The notes under the pieces are model-generated. The model worked only from the letters and a program-made list of their open reading frames with translations, was not told the origin of the DNA and ran no database searches. Source: Dryomyza anilis (taxonomy: Eukaryota; Arthropoda; Insecta; Diptera; Dryomyzidae). Taken from it: 64,000 bases of DNA. The translations under genes and the position numbers were made by a program. This document shows positions 34,854-47,700 of this stretch, in pieces. Location: NCBI GenBank assembly GCA_951804985.1, contig OX638131.1:4278001-4342000 (forward strand), read 5' to 3'. The stretch's first letter is position 1. The number at the start of each line of letters is the position of its first letter.

Positions 34854-36839
34854 TAAATGAGATTAATATATGCAATAACAAAAACTAATATATCTCCAAT
34901 ATATAACCAACTAATTGAAAATTTAAATAATTTGTTTACAAATAACTTTTTATCAGACCAAATATTTGATCGAAATCATATCGATCGATCATATGATAAA
35001 CTAATGTTTCGACTGATTTCTATAAAATAAATCAATAAACGTTAGTTTTACTTCAATAAAAAAATGTATAACTATGTTTCATTAATACTACATACATTCC
35101 TTCACATTTTTAGATAATTAAGATATGTAGATGAACATACATATGGCCATTTGTTGTCCGATTACAATTAGACCAGATTCAATCCATGAGAACTCAATGT
35201 TGGCGACATCGGGTTGTCAACATTGCATTGTTGATGATATGGTACGATGAAAATAAAGTTTTTTAGAACAAGTATGACAGCCATAAACATAAAATTACTT
35301 ACAATTTATGCAGATTATATTTCAGGCAGACTTTTTGGAAAATACGACAAATACCATAAATATTTGTGATAAATATCTATCAATAAAATATGAGTTTACT
35401 TTGTAGCAAACAATAATTAAATATATCTTACACATACAGAAAAAATAATCTTTTTATAAAAAAATATATTAAAAGTTTTTATAATTTTCAATTTTATTCA
35501 TACTTCTAGTCCTGATTTTTATTTTTTTTTTCAGTTTAAATTTTTGTGGGTAATGCTGATTTAGAAAAATCGTCTCATACCGAGTGTAATTCTCACTGCT
35601 TGTTTTATTCCCTCAATTATTTTTATTACTATGATGATGTCTCCCTCAAGTTTAAGCGCGTATATTTGTGTCTGGTGTGGTTGTTGTAGTGTGGTTCCAA
35701 TAATATTTGCATTTATTTCTCAGCTCGTTTTGCGTTCGTTTTGCTCATTCTCTTTGCCATTTGTTCTCCGTGCGACGGCGACGCTCTTTTGCGCACACTA
35801 CTACTTCTTATCAATGTTGTTGCTGCAATTCTGTACAATGTGCGCCAACTCTTTCAATTTCTGTGCCGATGTCGCATAGGTTATCAAGAGCAACGTCCTC
35901 CTGCTGTTAAAAAATATAGTTTTCATTCATATTTTGCATAAACTGTAATAGTTAATTTTATAGTTTCATTTTTTAAATATAAATTTAAATAATTTTAATA
36001 TAAAATTTACAAAATATTTTCTAATATATAAAACAAAGTCCATACCATTGCCATAACATTACCAAATATAAGTTAACATAAATATGTTTAACAGAATAAC
36101 GTCAGCATAACATTAGCTACTTGCAGATATCAGATTTTGAAATGCAAATTAAACAATTATCAATCTTCTAAAGATATTAACAAGACTCTGTATTCAGCAA
36201 ACCAAACAATATCAAAACTGAACTATAATGAAATGCTACAAATTCCAATACGCATTCTTTAAAATATTGAAATATGTTTATAAATTTAACAATACGTTAT
36301 GTAAATACAACAAATTAAAGCATATAAAACATTTTTCTAGTTAAAATGGGTTTTGTATGGGTAAACTATTCAAGAGAAACACTATTTAGATCCTGTACAC
36401 GAAACTTCTAACTTAAATCTTAGAATATTAAAAAAAATATTTTTTTCTTTGTTATTTTTTTTATTCATTAGTGAAATTAAGTAATTTTTAGTAGTCTCTA
36501 TATTTAATTATTAAAAATTGGTTTAAATTCTTATAATAAAAATAAGGTATTTGATAGACAAAAACAACAATTTTCAAGAAATTTCAAAAATACATTGATA
36601 AAAAAAATGTTCAACAAAAAAAATGTATTCGAAACAATATTCGAAAAATTTCGAAAAAAAAATCTTGGATGACAAAAATAACGCAATGGTCGAAATCAAC
36701 CATTTTCAAAAAAAAAATATTCGACAAAAACAACAATGAGCGATAAATTTCGAAAAATAAAATTGTTAAAAAATTTTGGATGATAAATTTGAAAAAAAAC
36801 ATTTTCAAAAAAAATTAAAATGCGATAAACCTGATAAAT
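34854..36839. other. Intergenic DNA, no gene seen
   Basis: AT-rich except for a GC-richer patch at 35630-35910. Three overlapping frames of 66-82 codons there are Cys/Phe/Ser-rich with no domain, and I do not support any as a gene. Simple A-rich runs with TTCGAAAAA motifs fill 36600-36840. Confidence 0.4.
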
Positions 36840-37260
36840 TGGAGATGATTCACACAAAAAAGTTCCAATGACGCACTTGGGTCAACCAAAGATCTTTATT
36901 TTTTGAAATAAAAAATATCTATCAGTGAAAAACAAATGGAAATAAAGTTAAAAGTTATTTCTGGTTCTGGATATAATATAAAGTCATAAATCTCGACATA
37001 AATTTGTAAGATATGCAAGAAAAATAATATCGGTACTAAATCAAAATTAATCTTCTATCAAATCCTAAAATTTCCAATTTCTCTAAATTCCAATTGACTC
37101 TAAAATTTCATGAACTGACCATTTTATTCGGATCTCGATTTCATAGAATGAGATTTTTTCTAAATGTTCCCAGAACCCAATTACGTAATTGAACTTTTTT
37201 GTAGTTCCAAAGGATCGAATTTGTCAAAAAATAAGATCCTAGTTGATGATTTTCTTTGAA
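36840..37260. repeat. Diverged relatives of the 19603-20845 repeat unit
   Basis: aaaaaagttccaatgacgca with cttgggtcaacc at about 36856 and ttcccagaacccaattacgt followed by aattgaacttttttgtagtt at about 37167 match the central 60-70-bp units of the composite fold-back element, in both orientations. They are probably the eroded remains of a second copy. Confidence 0.45.
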
Positions 37261-37789
37261 TTGAATTCAATTTAAATGCGTTTATTTTGTATGGTAAAAT
37301 TGAAATCTGTAACAGAAAAAAAAATTAAATCAGATTGAAATTTCGTTCGGAAGAGTAGATTTGAAAATATTGAAAACTGTTGTCATTTTTTATTTTTTTT
37401 TTTTATAAACCAATCATCTTTTTCCTCGTCATATTTTAACTACACTATTAAATGGAAAAAGAAAATATCAATATCACCTGAAACGAGTTAACAATGTAAA
37501 TGTGAAGCTTGTTTAAACGTATAACAAATGCACTTTTTGCATTTTACTTCCATTCACCTATTGAATTATAGCTCTATTAAATTTTAATCATTTTAAATTT
37601 ATGGTTTGACGTTTAGTTTGAGTTTTCAATATGTAATATAAATGTAAAAATCAGATCATTCAGAAATAAATATATATTGAAATCTCCAGTTATATTTCTG
37701 ATATGAATATTTTTCAAATGAAATGACTCTCGATTAAAAAAAAAACTCATGCTAAGTGAAAAAATCTATGAAAGTTTTATTTTATCCAA
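37261..37789. other. Intergenic AT-rich DNA, no gene seen
   Basis: No coding signal or repeat recognised. Confidence 0.5.
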
Positions 37790-38170
37790 GTAAGAATTCC
37801 TACCAGTATTCTAACAGAATCCAGCCAATTTTACTAGACACTTATTGAGTAACTCGCAGGCGATGTTACGCACTTTACGGCCAGAAACTAGCCTGAAAAA
37901 CGCTTCTGATCATTTCCCTACCAGTAACCGAACAGTTTTTGAGTAGTTTTACTCAGGACAGACCAGTTTTTGGCCAATTTATGACTACTTGGCAGGGATC
38001 TACTCTTAAATCCCTACTAGTTTTACAGGCCGGTATATACTCTTCAAATACCTACCAGTAACCGACAAAGTTTCGACTAGTTTTCACTGGCGAGTATATA
38101 CTCTTCAAGTTCATAAGATAAAGTTAGCAGTATTTGAGCTTCCTAGTAAATACTTTATATACGCTATTTT
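37790..38170. repeat. Short repeat cluster around CCTACCAGTAACCGA
   Basis: cctaccagtaaccga occurs near 37919 and 38051, and gtatatactcttcaa near 38034 and 38095, mixed with CTAGTTTTAC variants. It looks like a small non-autonomous element or local duplication, of unknown family. Confidence 0.45.
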
Positions 38171-38762
38171 AAAACATTTTTAACTACTTCCGCTGTAATG
38201 ACTTTTATGACCAATAGATTATATTTTGTCACGATAGGAATATTTTCGCATAATATTCACAAAATATGGTATTTGGTAAAACTAGACTTTATTTTTAAGT
38301 TTTGCCTTCATAAATTTAAAAACATGCAACGTATTTTAACCCCTTCGCGTGATAAGAGATAAGTCCCATAATCTAATCACAGAGTATTATGCTAAAAGTA
38401 TCAATATTTTATTTTTAGTATGTTGTGCTGTAATTAATGATACGAATTATGGTTTGGTCAAGATCATTTGCTGACCCAGCATTCGTATTTTAGCAGCATA
38501 TACTGGAATTAACTAAAGATTATCTATATTTCATAGGGTTTGTTATTAGAAAATCAAAAATCCTGCACTTCGTTTAAAAAAATGACATAACGCAATATAC
38601 TATACTAATATTAAAACTTTATTCTTAAATATTTATTTATAAATATAAATTTAGACAACTTTACAAAAAAGAATTAGTAAAAAGAACCTAACAATTTACT
38701 ATAAGCGAAAACTTATGCGAAGAACTTATATTGGGCAGTTGCTGCTGTGGACGGCGCCTTCA
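38171..38762. other. LKR/SDH 3' flank
   Basis: AT-rich DNA, its right part probably the LKR/SDH 3' untranslated region. Confidence 0.45.
38632..38637 (-). terminator. Candidate polyadenylation signal of LKR/SDH
   Basis: AATAAA on the minus strand about 125 bases after the stop codon; a second one lies at 38618-38623. Confidence 0.4.
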
Positions 38763-41700
38763 TCAGTGCAGCCATTTCGAGGTCTCGGTGGCAGTCAAAC
38801 CCTCGGCGCGCAGGCGCTGCAACATTGGGCGGTAGATATCGGGCGTGAAGGGCAGAATTACACCGCGTTCTTGAATCTCACCTGTAGAGTATTTAAAAAG
38901 CGACTTGAATTAGGGAAACACAAAAAAAAATCCCCCCGTTCCACTTACCATCGAGTATCATCTTCGCCGCAATAGCTGCCGGTTTGCCCACAGTCATGGC
39001 CATGGCCGAGTGTCCCTGCGGCTGTCCGTACACGACAAAGTTGATGCCACGTTCCTCGCGACGTCCATCCTGCCAACGAATACCGACCTCATGACGCAGC
39101 ACCACCAAATCGCGTTCGTTATTCTCGAATGCCAGCCGTTTGGAAAGATAATGACTCAAGGTATCCAATGGCGTGTTTAGCTTAACAACTGGTGTCTCCT
39201 CCAACAGACCCAGGCTCTCGATGCCGTCAGCGTCACCAATGCGCTCCGTCAACTTCTGCTTCAGATTCTCGTAGAAAATGCTAGAGTCAGACATGCCCAG
39301 CATATTAATGACCAGTTGACGCCAAGTAACTTCGGGTCCACTTGGATGCAACATTGGATGTGGCTCCGGATCGATCAGACCCAAAAGCTGCATGGGCTGT
39401 ATGGACTCCGAGAAGCCGCGGTAGCGTATGGTCCCACGCAACAACGTATGCACATCGCGGCCCAGACCATAGAGTTCCGAGTACTTGGTAGAGTCACGAT
39501 TCGGGAAGCCCTCGAGCGCAAAACCGGGCAGGAAGTCTAGATTCTTGGGGTTCGACATGAGATCGCCACCACCGGAGACCTCAACGATTTGACCCTTGCT
39601 CAGGTATTTGGCCGCGGACAGCGTATTGAGCAGCACACCGCGTGGTGACCACGAGAACTTGTAGCGCAATGCATTGTCCGAGTGCTCAGGCGCTGGCAGT
39701 CCACCGCAGAAACTGACGAACGACTCAATGACGCCACCCTTATCTTGTGCCTCATGTATGCATTCGAGTGCGAGCAGATGATCAATACCCGGATCCAAAC
39801 CGACCTCATTCATAATGGTTACACCATTGCGACGCGCCTCCTCATGCAGTGCCTTGATCTCGTCGTTGACATAGCTAGCGGTGACCATGTGCGTCTTTTC
39901 AGCAACGCAGGTCTTGGCGACCATGCCGTGCAGACCGTAGGGCAAGAGCGAGATGACAACATCGGCACCAGCGCAGAGTTCTTGCAGATGATCGGTGCCC
40001 TCGGTGACGTTCAGGTATTGACTGTCGACGCCCGCGTATTGATTTGCGAGACGATCGGCCTCCTCCTTAACTTGCGAGCAGACGGTGATCGAGACATCCT
40101 TCTCACGATGCAGCCATTCGACGAGTGGTGCAGAGACCATGCCGGCGCCTAGCACAAGCACCTTTTTGTCGCCCTCTGAGCGTCCCTCGATCTTGTGACG
40201 TGACCGATTGCTATAGGACAGAAATTGCGAAAGAGAAGAATAGTAGAGAAAGTCGTTTAGTTATTAAGTTTTAATCGGCGGATATGAGGCGAGACCTACT
40301 TGTTCGATTCACGCAATTCTTGAATGTATTCGTAGTTCTCCGTCAGGCGACCGTTGCTTGCAATGATAGCCTAATGTGCAGGAAATGGAAAAAAGAGAAG
40401 AGATAGAGATTATGTGCTGATAAAGAGCTTTTTATAAAGTTCGCAAGCTTAGTTACATCGGACATTTTTCAAACCAGTTCGCAGTAGGGAATTTGTGGAA
40501 TCGAACTGTGTGCGGGCTACGACTTGCGTTGAATGACTGAATGCATTATGAGTTGCAATTTACTCGGACAACTTGAGTGTTGCAAAATATAGCTCAGAGC
40601 TTATCTGGCTCAGATATATACGTCCAGTACAAAATGTTAGTAAAAATGAGTATAATGAATCGAGCGAGTCTGGAATTTGAAAATGATCGAAATCTCATAT
40701 ATCGTCTCGAATTTATATGAATTTTGTTTGAATTAATATGAGGCAACAACGTACTTCATTTCGAATTTCGTCTTGAATTTCTTAATTTGGTCGATTGAGA
40801 TTCCCGTATCTCGTCTATTATTATTTAGATAGAGAACACGTAAGGATATTTGGATATTCCTCTATTAGATACCAAGAGGAATATCCTAATTTTCACTCCC
40901 CGTCAATTTTCCAGAGCTATTCTTAGACTGTGTACATTCGAATCGCTAACTAGCCCCCAAAGACTTAATACGTTCAAACTTATTAATGACCCTTAATGTG
41001 TCAAACACATCGAACTTTGATAATCGTAATTTCAACTCACCGACTGTATGGGATACGTAAAGTTCTCATCCTCCAACTGTTTCTTGGCATCACTTTTGAT
41101 GATGTCGTGCACGAACGGCGCCAACAGCTCACCGAACATGTCAGTCGACTCACGCGGCAACTGTGTCGGCATATTGTCAATCGAACAGACGAGCACACCG
41201 GGACCCTTAAAACTCTTTGTGTCCTTATTACGATCGGCATCGTATAAACAGAATGGTGTATCGATGGTCGTACATTCGTTCATGAACTCAATGGAGCCAC
41301 CCGGATCGGCGGAGATATCACAGATGGCCAGCATACGATGTGGCAACGCCGGCGAACCCTTGCTAGTCGGCAGCCAAGGTGTATTGGCGGGACGCAACAG
41401 ATTCTTAGCATCTGGAATGCTAATCAATTTGGGACTGCCAACGGCCCAGTAGATGCAGTTAACAATTACGGAGGCGTAGGGCGCAATCTTCTCGTTGAAA
41501 GTGGAAATGTAACGCTCGGGATGTTCGTCGTACTCCTTGGCATCAAAACCACCACCATCACGACGTTCCAAATGATCAGAACGACTCACCTCACAGCCAT
41601 AGAGCTTGTTTTGACCTTTTATAACAGCAAATAAGCTTCAAATATATTAACTCTTCTCACTCAATTTTATGTCTACTTACTGCCATGTTCGGCAACCTTG

Positions 41701-44700
41701 CGCAACATCTCTGGTGGCACATACTCGATAGGCAGCTCCTGGAACACCTCCTGTGCACCCTGCGACACATTGCCCGAACCTGTGAAGACAAAGGTCAGCG
41801 GACCGATTGATTTGGGCATCATGCCCAGTGAAATCTCATAGCCGCAGTCGCGTATTGCCTGACGTGCCATTGAAGAGTTGCGATAATTGTGCGCGGGTCC
41901 AATGTGCATGAAGGGTGTGTGATGACCCAGCGCCAGCAGACGCAGCCCAATGCCGTGCAGAATATTGACCTGGCCAGCGACGCCAGCGTATTTACCAAAG
42001 GCCACCTGACGTGCGCCACGCTCATCAATGATGCGCTCATAATCGATGAGACGAATTTTCTACAGAGGGTTTAAGGCATTATTCTCTTGATATGATTTAG
42101 GGTCTGTTGTAAAAAAAAATACCTTTTCCAAGATGGCGTCCAGCAGCGGCATGTTGGATTCCTGAGCTTTGATGGTGTGCGAGAAGAAGCAGTAGGTTTT
42201 GCCGGGTATCAGCGCATCGATGGGAACCTGTTTGACGCCGAAAATGACGGAAGCCTCGCTGATATCCTCCTGGATGATGGCGCCGGACTGTAGGTAGGCC
42301 TGAATTACATGGGAAATGTTTTATTAATAAAAATTAAAGATTTTTATTAAGCTTTTAATTTCATTTTATCGGAAAGTTAATTTGTTAATACACTCAGACA
42401 AATCATACCATAATATTAATAGTTTTGACTATTAAAATTAATCAATAGGATATTTGTCCGATGAACTATTAACTCAATCGGTGAATCCTATTAAATACTA
42501 CAAAATACTATACAATTTATTTGAGTTTGTATGAAAATATTTATTTTGTGTATACTATTAAATCAATAACTCTCCTATTGACACATTTTAATGGGATTTT
42601 ATGAGTTTTTTTTTTTTCTGAGTGTATAAAAGCTTTAAATATTTGAGTTATTCAATGCTTTAGTAATTAAAGTTTACGTTGTCATATAAAGGGGTGAATT
42701 GACACCTAATGCAGACCTTTAGACCTATCCCTGAATTAGTCTTCAATTGTAGAATTTGATTCAGTTTAAAAGTCAACAATTGACCAGTTTATTGATAGGT
42801 CTAAAGGTCTGCATGAGGTGTTAATTCACCACTTCCTATGAAAACGCCTTATAAAAGTTGTCGGTAAGTTTCATATAAAAGGGACAGAACTAGGACTGAT
42901 TCATAGTATTTTCCCGTAGGGTCATTTTCAAATACCTCATATAAAATTCATATTTTAAAAATGAGAACCGATGCAAAAAAGTTAGTAATTTCCATCGTTA
43001 GTTTGAACTGTGCTCTGCACACAATGCTAAAAAAATCGTTCAAAAATAGTCTAGAAAAATAAATATTTTTCGAGTTTAGATTAAAATATCTTAAAAACCA
43101 ATTGGAATAATAATATTTATTAATATATTATAATGAGTCTTTACAATTGTAAGAAAAATTACATTTACAGTTTTTTAAAAAACTAGCTGTGTAAGTCACT
43201 GTATTTTTTCATTCTAAAAAGTGGCTGAAAAGGGCCTAAAATTTCGGTAACAATTTTATTAAAAACGTTACGTAATAAAATAAAACTGAATATGCAGTCA
43301 AAATCAGCAGCCGAGAATTATATAAAAATGATATATGGGATGTTCATGGCAAACAATTTTTCAAGTTTTGTTGAGTAGTGTTATTAACAAACCCTAGTAG
43401 AAATATACCCTATTAGGGTATACATGATAATGTCCAGATCATGAACGTCATGTAACTGAGCGGGTTAAGACAAGGAAAAAAATGCAATGATCAGTTCCCT
43501 GTAATGACGCTATTACAATTTCTACTAGTGAAAAAGCTTTCAAAATCGAACAAAGTTTAATTGTATCAATTAAGTAATTGTAAAATTAAAAGCTTAAACT
43601 CTAAATATTTATTACTTAACATTTTAATAGACACACCTATAAATTTATCAAATATACCTAACGATTAAATCTATTTGTCAATGAGATAACGTTTAGCACA
43701 ACGTCATAAATTACGTAAAATGAACGCACTTGTCAAATTAATCAAATATTATCATCAGAAACAGGATCAGTTAAGCTTATGCGCTTTACGGAGACCCCCA
43801 GCTAAATAGGTATTTTAGCGTACAACAACAACTTATTTTTTTACTTGTTTACTGCAATCAACTAAATGTTTTTAATCAAGGGCAAGCAAAAGATAAAATC
43901 TGCGTCTTATCTTAAACAAACACAATAAAGCACAACAACAACAAAATACTTGTTACTGATTATAAATACTATTCAAATTCTAAATCGAATGCAAATTGTT
44001 AAAAAGTAAAAATAAAACAATTGAACTAATATTTTTTGACAGTTTAACTGGTTTCTAAAACAAGACAAATCTTATAAATCGAATAATGAACTGAATTTTA
44101 AATAATTGCAACAACAATATATACACATTATATAGTAATAAAACAAGATTTTTCAATTATAATCTTGGTATAAAATAAAAAAAAGCTTTTATAATTAAAT
44201 AAATTTGAAAAACAAAAATATAACTTTTTAATGTAGTCTGCAATTAACGCAAAAAAGGGTATATTTGGTATCAACATGGTAACACGTTTCTCATTGTTTT
44301 AGCCGAAAATCGTCAAAAAGCCAGTAGTTATCAGTAACCAGCATCGATTTCCTGTTTTATTTAAAGGCAGCTGGAAAAATTTCATATGCTTGGGGAGTGG
44401 GTGCTCGACAGTACAATATAATTTTATCAGTTGTTGGCCGGATTTTTATGATTGGCACCCACAAATACACCAAGGAAACAATAACGATTGCCTGACAATA
44501 CATCGTACCATAATTTCTATGTTGTTGTCTTAATCAAAAGCGTATCTAATCGATTTGCAAAATAGAATTAAACGAATAATATTTGTTTTTTTTTATTTCT
44601 AATGATTAAGAAATTAATTCCGTGAAGTAGCATTTGGCAAAACCCAAGGGCTGTGGCTTATCGGGCACATGGGGAAAATGATGTTGTAATGAGTTTCATT

Positions 44701-47700
44701 CGGAAAATAATAAACAATAATAAAAATGTATTTAAAAATAAAACACTTGACAAAATAATGCTTTTGTCTCAAGTTGTCAATTGAAAATAAAAATAAGTAG
44801 CCTTGTGCAAAAAAAACCTGATAAATCATATTGGAAATCATGTTAAAAAAATAGCTAACATTATCCAAACTTAATAAAAAGTTCTTATTTTGTTATTTAC
44901 TGAATATGATAAGAAATCAAGTCAAAGTCATTAGAGTAACCAACAATATTTACAAATAAAAATAGTGCGAAGAAAACAACATCTCAAATATTGCGTTGTA
45001 GAAAGTGAAATGAAACGTAATAGAATAGAATAGGAAAAATTTAGATTACACACTCAGAAAAAAATACTATAAAATCAATAGTTTTTTTGCTATTAAAATT
45101 TGCCAATAGGATACATTATTATTTTAATAGGTAAATCTCATTAAATATTATAAAAAAACTATTAAATACTATTAAATTGTTTTTGTGTTTATATGAAAAC
45201 ATTTATTTTTTGTATACTATTGAATTAATAATTGTCCTATTGACTGAGTGCACTATTCAATAAAATGGGAAATATTGTTTTCCCTATCGATTTCACATAC
45301 ATTAATTCTATATAATTCCTAAATGCTGATTTAGATTTCAATTACGTAACGTTTTTAGGAAATAACTATCGAACTTTTAAGTATAAAAAATACAATTCCT
45401 CAAAACAACTAGTTTTCCAAAAAAATGGAAAGTAATTTTTCTTTTAATTATCAACCCTATTTATATTTTTTAAATGAAATATATTCCTATATGTTTTAAA
45501 GATATTTAAATCTAAACTTGGGAATTTTAAATTTTATTAGACTATTTTTGATGATTTTTTAGAATTTAAGGTTTAATGATAAACAATAAAATAATTTATG
45601 ATTATACAGAGCATAGTCCAAACTAATGATCAAAATTACTAACATTTTTCTATCGGTCTTAATTTTTAAAATATAACCAGTATGCGTAAAAAAAAGTTAA
45701 AATTTTATATTTTTCATATAAATTACTGAAAAAACAGTGTTTTAACAGTGTTTTTCTCAAAAAGTCTATGAAGTAAGTAAAAACTGAGTATGTTATATAA
45801 ATATATTTTTTTTTGGAATATCTACTAAGATCCACAGCACTCAGACATACTATATCCATTGTACTGTGAAATCGATTCCCTACAATTTTGTGGTTAATAT
45901 CACCACGAGCGCCCATGCCCAAGCCGGGATTCGAACCCGAGACCTTCAGAATGCAAGTCCAGCGCGCTACCTCTAGACTGCTGAGGCCGGCAGTGTGTTA
46001 TATACTTCAAGTATGAAGTAGTGATATTGGACAGATTACAGGCATAAACAATTAGGTCTCCAGGGCTTATTTTAAAAAGTAGAGCATATAGAAAAAAGAT
46101 AGTAGTTTCGATAATTTGTTTGGATAATCCTCTGGCTAACTATAAATCAAATCATTTCTTTGTTTTTCTTAAGTTCCTAAAAAAAATTTAAATAATAAAA
46201 AAAAATCTCAAACATTTCCATGTTAAAATTCCAATATCTTAAAAACCTATATGTATATCAGCATGCTTTAGTATATTCAAATTAGCCTTATTAGTTATAA
46301 TAAAAACTGCATTTAAAGTTTTTTCGAAAACTATTTTTAAACAGTACTATATTTTTTTATTCTAAGTAGTGGTTGAAAAGGGTTTATAATACGATTGCAA
46401 TTTTCTCAAAAAAGTGATGTAATATAAAAAATCTAAGTATCTAGTCAAAATAAGCAGCAGCGAATTATAGAGAATTGATGTATGTGATGTCTATATATAG
46501 GAAAAATCGTACACTTAAAAAAAATACTATATAAGTTATAGTTTTTTACTATTAAAAATAGTCAATAGGATAAATTATTATTTTAAATATTATTTTAAAA
46601 TATTAATTTTTTGTATACTATCAAATCAATAATTGACTAATTTTAATGGGATTTGAGGGAATTTTTTTTCCAGGTTGTATTGATTAGTGTTATTATGGAA
46701 ATTTTATCTTTTATGAATAAAATCTTCCTATATAAGTCTTTGCCAAAACCATGATTTAAAATGATTTTAGTTTTCGATTTTCTCACTCCTTTTTAAGTTT
46801 TAAAATGAAGCAATTTTGTTTTGTTTATTTAATTTAAATTTTGGTTTATATATTTTCACTATCTTGAACCAAAGACCGAAATATTTTATACCCAAGACAC
46901 TTTGAGTCAATTTCTTAAAAATAGATTTAAATTTTCTTCCCGTTTTGAAATCTCATAAAACCGAAACCGTCTTAAAATACGGTAAAACGGTTTCACATAC
47001 GATTTCAGAATCCGATTGCTGTTTTTTAATTAATTTGAAACATTTTCTTAAAAATAGTTTTACGTGACTAGAGAAGTGATATAATTTTTTATGAAAATTT
47101 ATAAACAAACTATTTTGAATTTGAGAGCTCAATACAAAAAATGATTTTCCAAACGAATTCAAATCGTTCAAGTCAAAGCAAGATAAATTTGGATTAATTT
47201 GAAAAAAAGATATTTTTTGTATTTAAAAATGAACATATTTATATGAAATTCGAACGAAAGCTAACATGAGACCCTTATTTTTACCAACAAATATTTATAA
47301 AACCCGTTTTGAATTCATTCTAAATTTGAAACCGTTTAAATATCGTTTTTATGCATTTCCTATATTGATTCTTACGGTCACTGTTTTAAAATGGATCGCT
47401 GCCAAAAAATTGATTTTGAATTTGAGATCTCAATACAAAAAATGGTTTTCTAAACGATTTCAAATCGTTCAAGTCATTTGAAAAAAAATAATTAAAATAT
47501 CGAATTTAAAAACAAAAATATTTATATAAAATTCGATTAAAAGCAAAAAGATGCACCTTAATTTTTAGATTCGTTTTTCAAATATTTAAAAATCCGTTTC
47601 AAAAGGCGCTATAAACCCGAAACCCTTTTGAATATCGTTTTTTTTTTAATTTTTCAATGTTTTTGTTATTTACGAATACAGTTAATATCGGATATGGTTT

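Noticed and set aside
39316..40152. Plus-strand frames of 74 and 156 codons opposite LKR/SDH
   Set aside because: Shadow frames of a GC-richer coding exon; the minus frame carries the conserved saccharopine dehydrogenase motifs.
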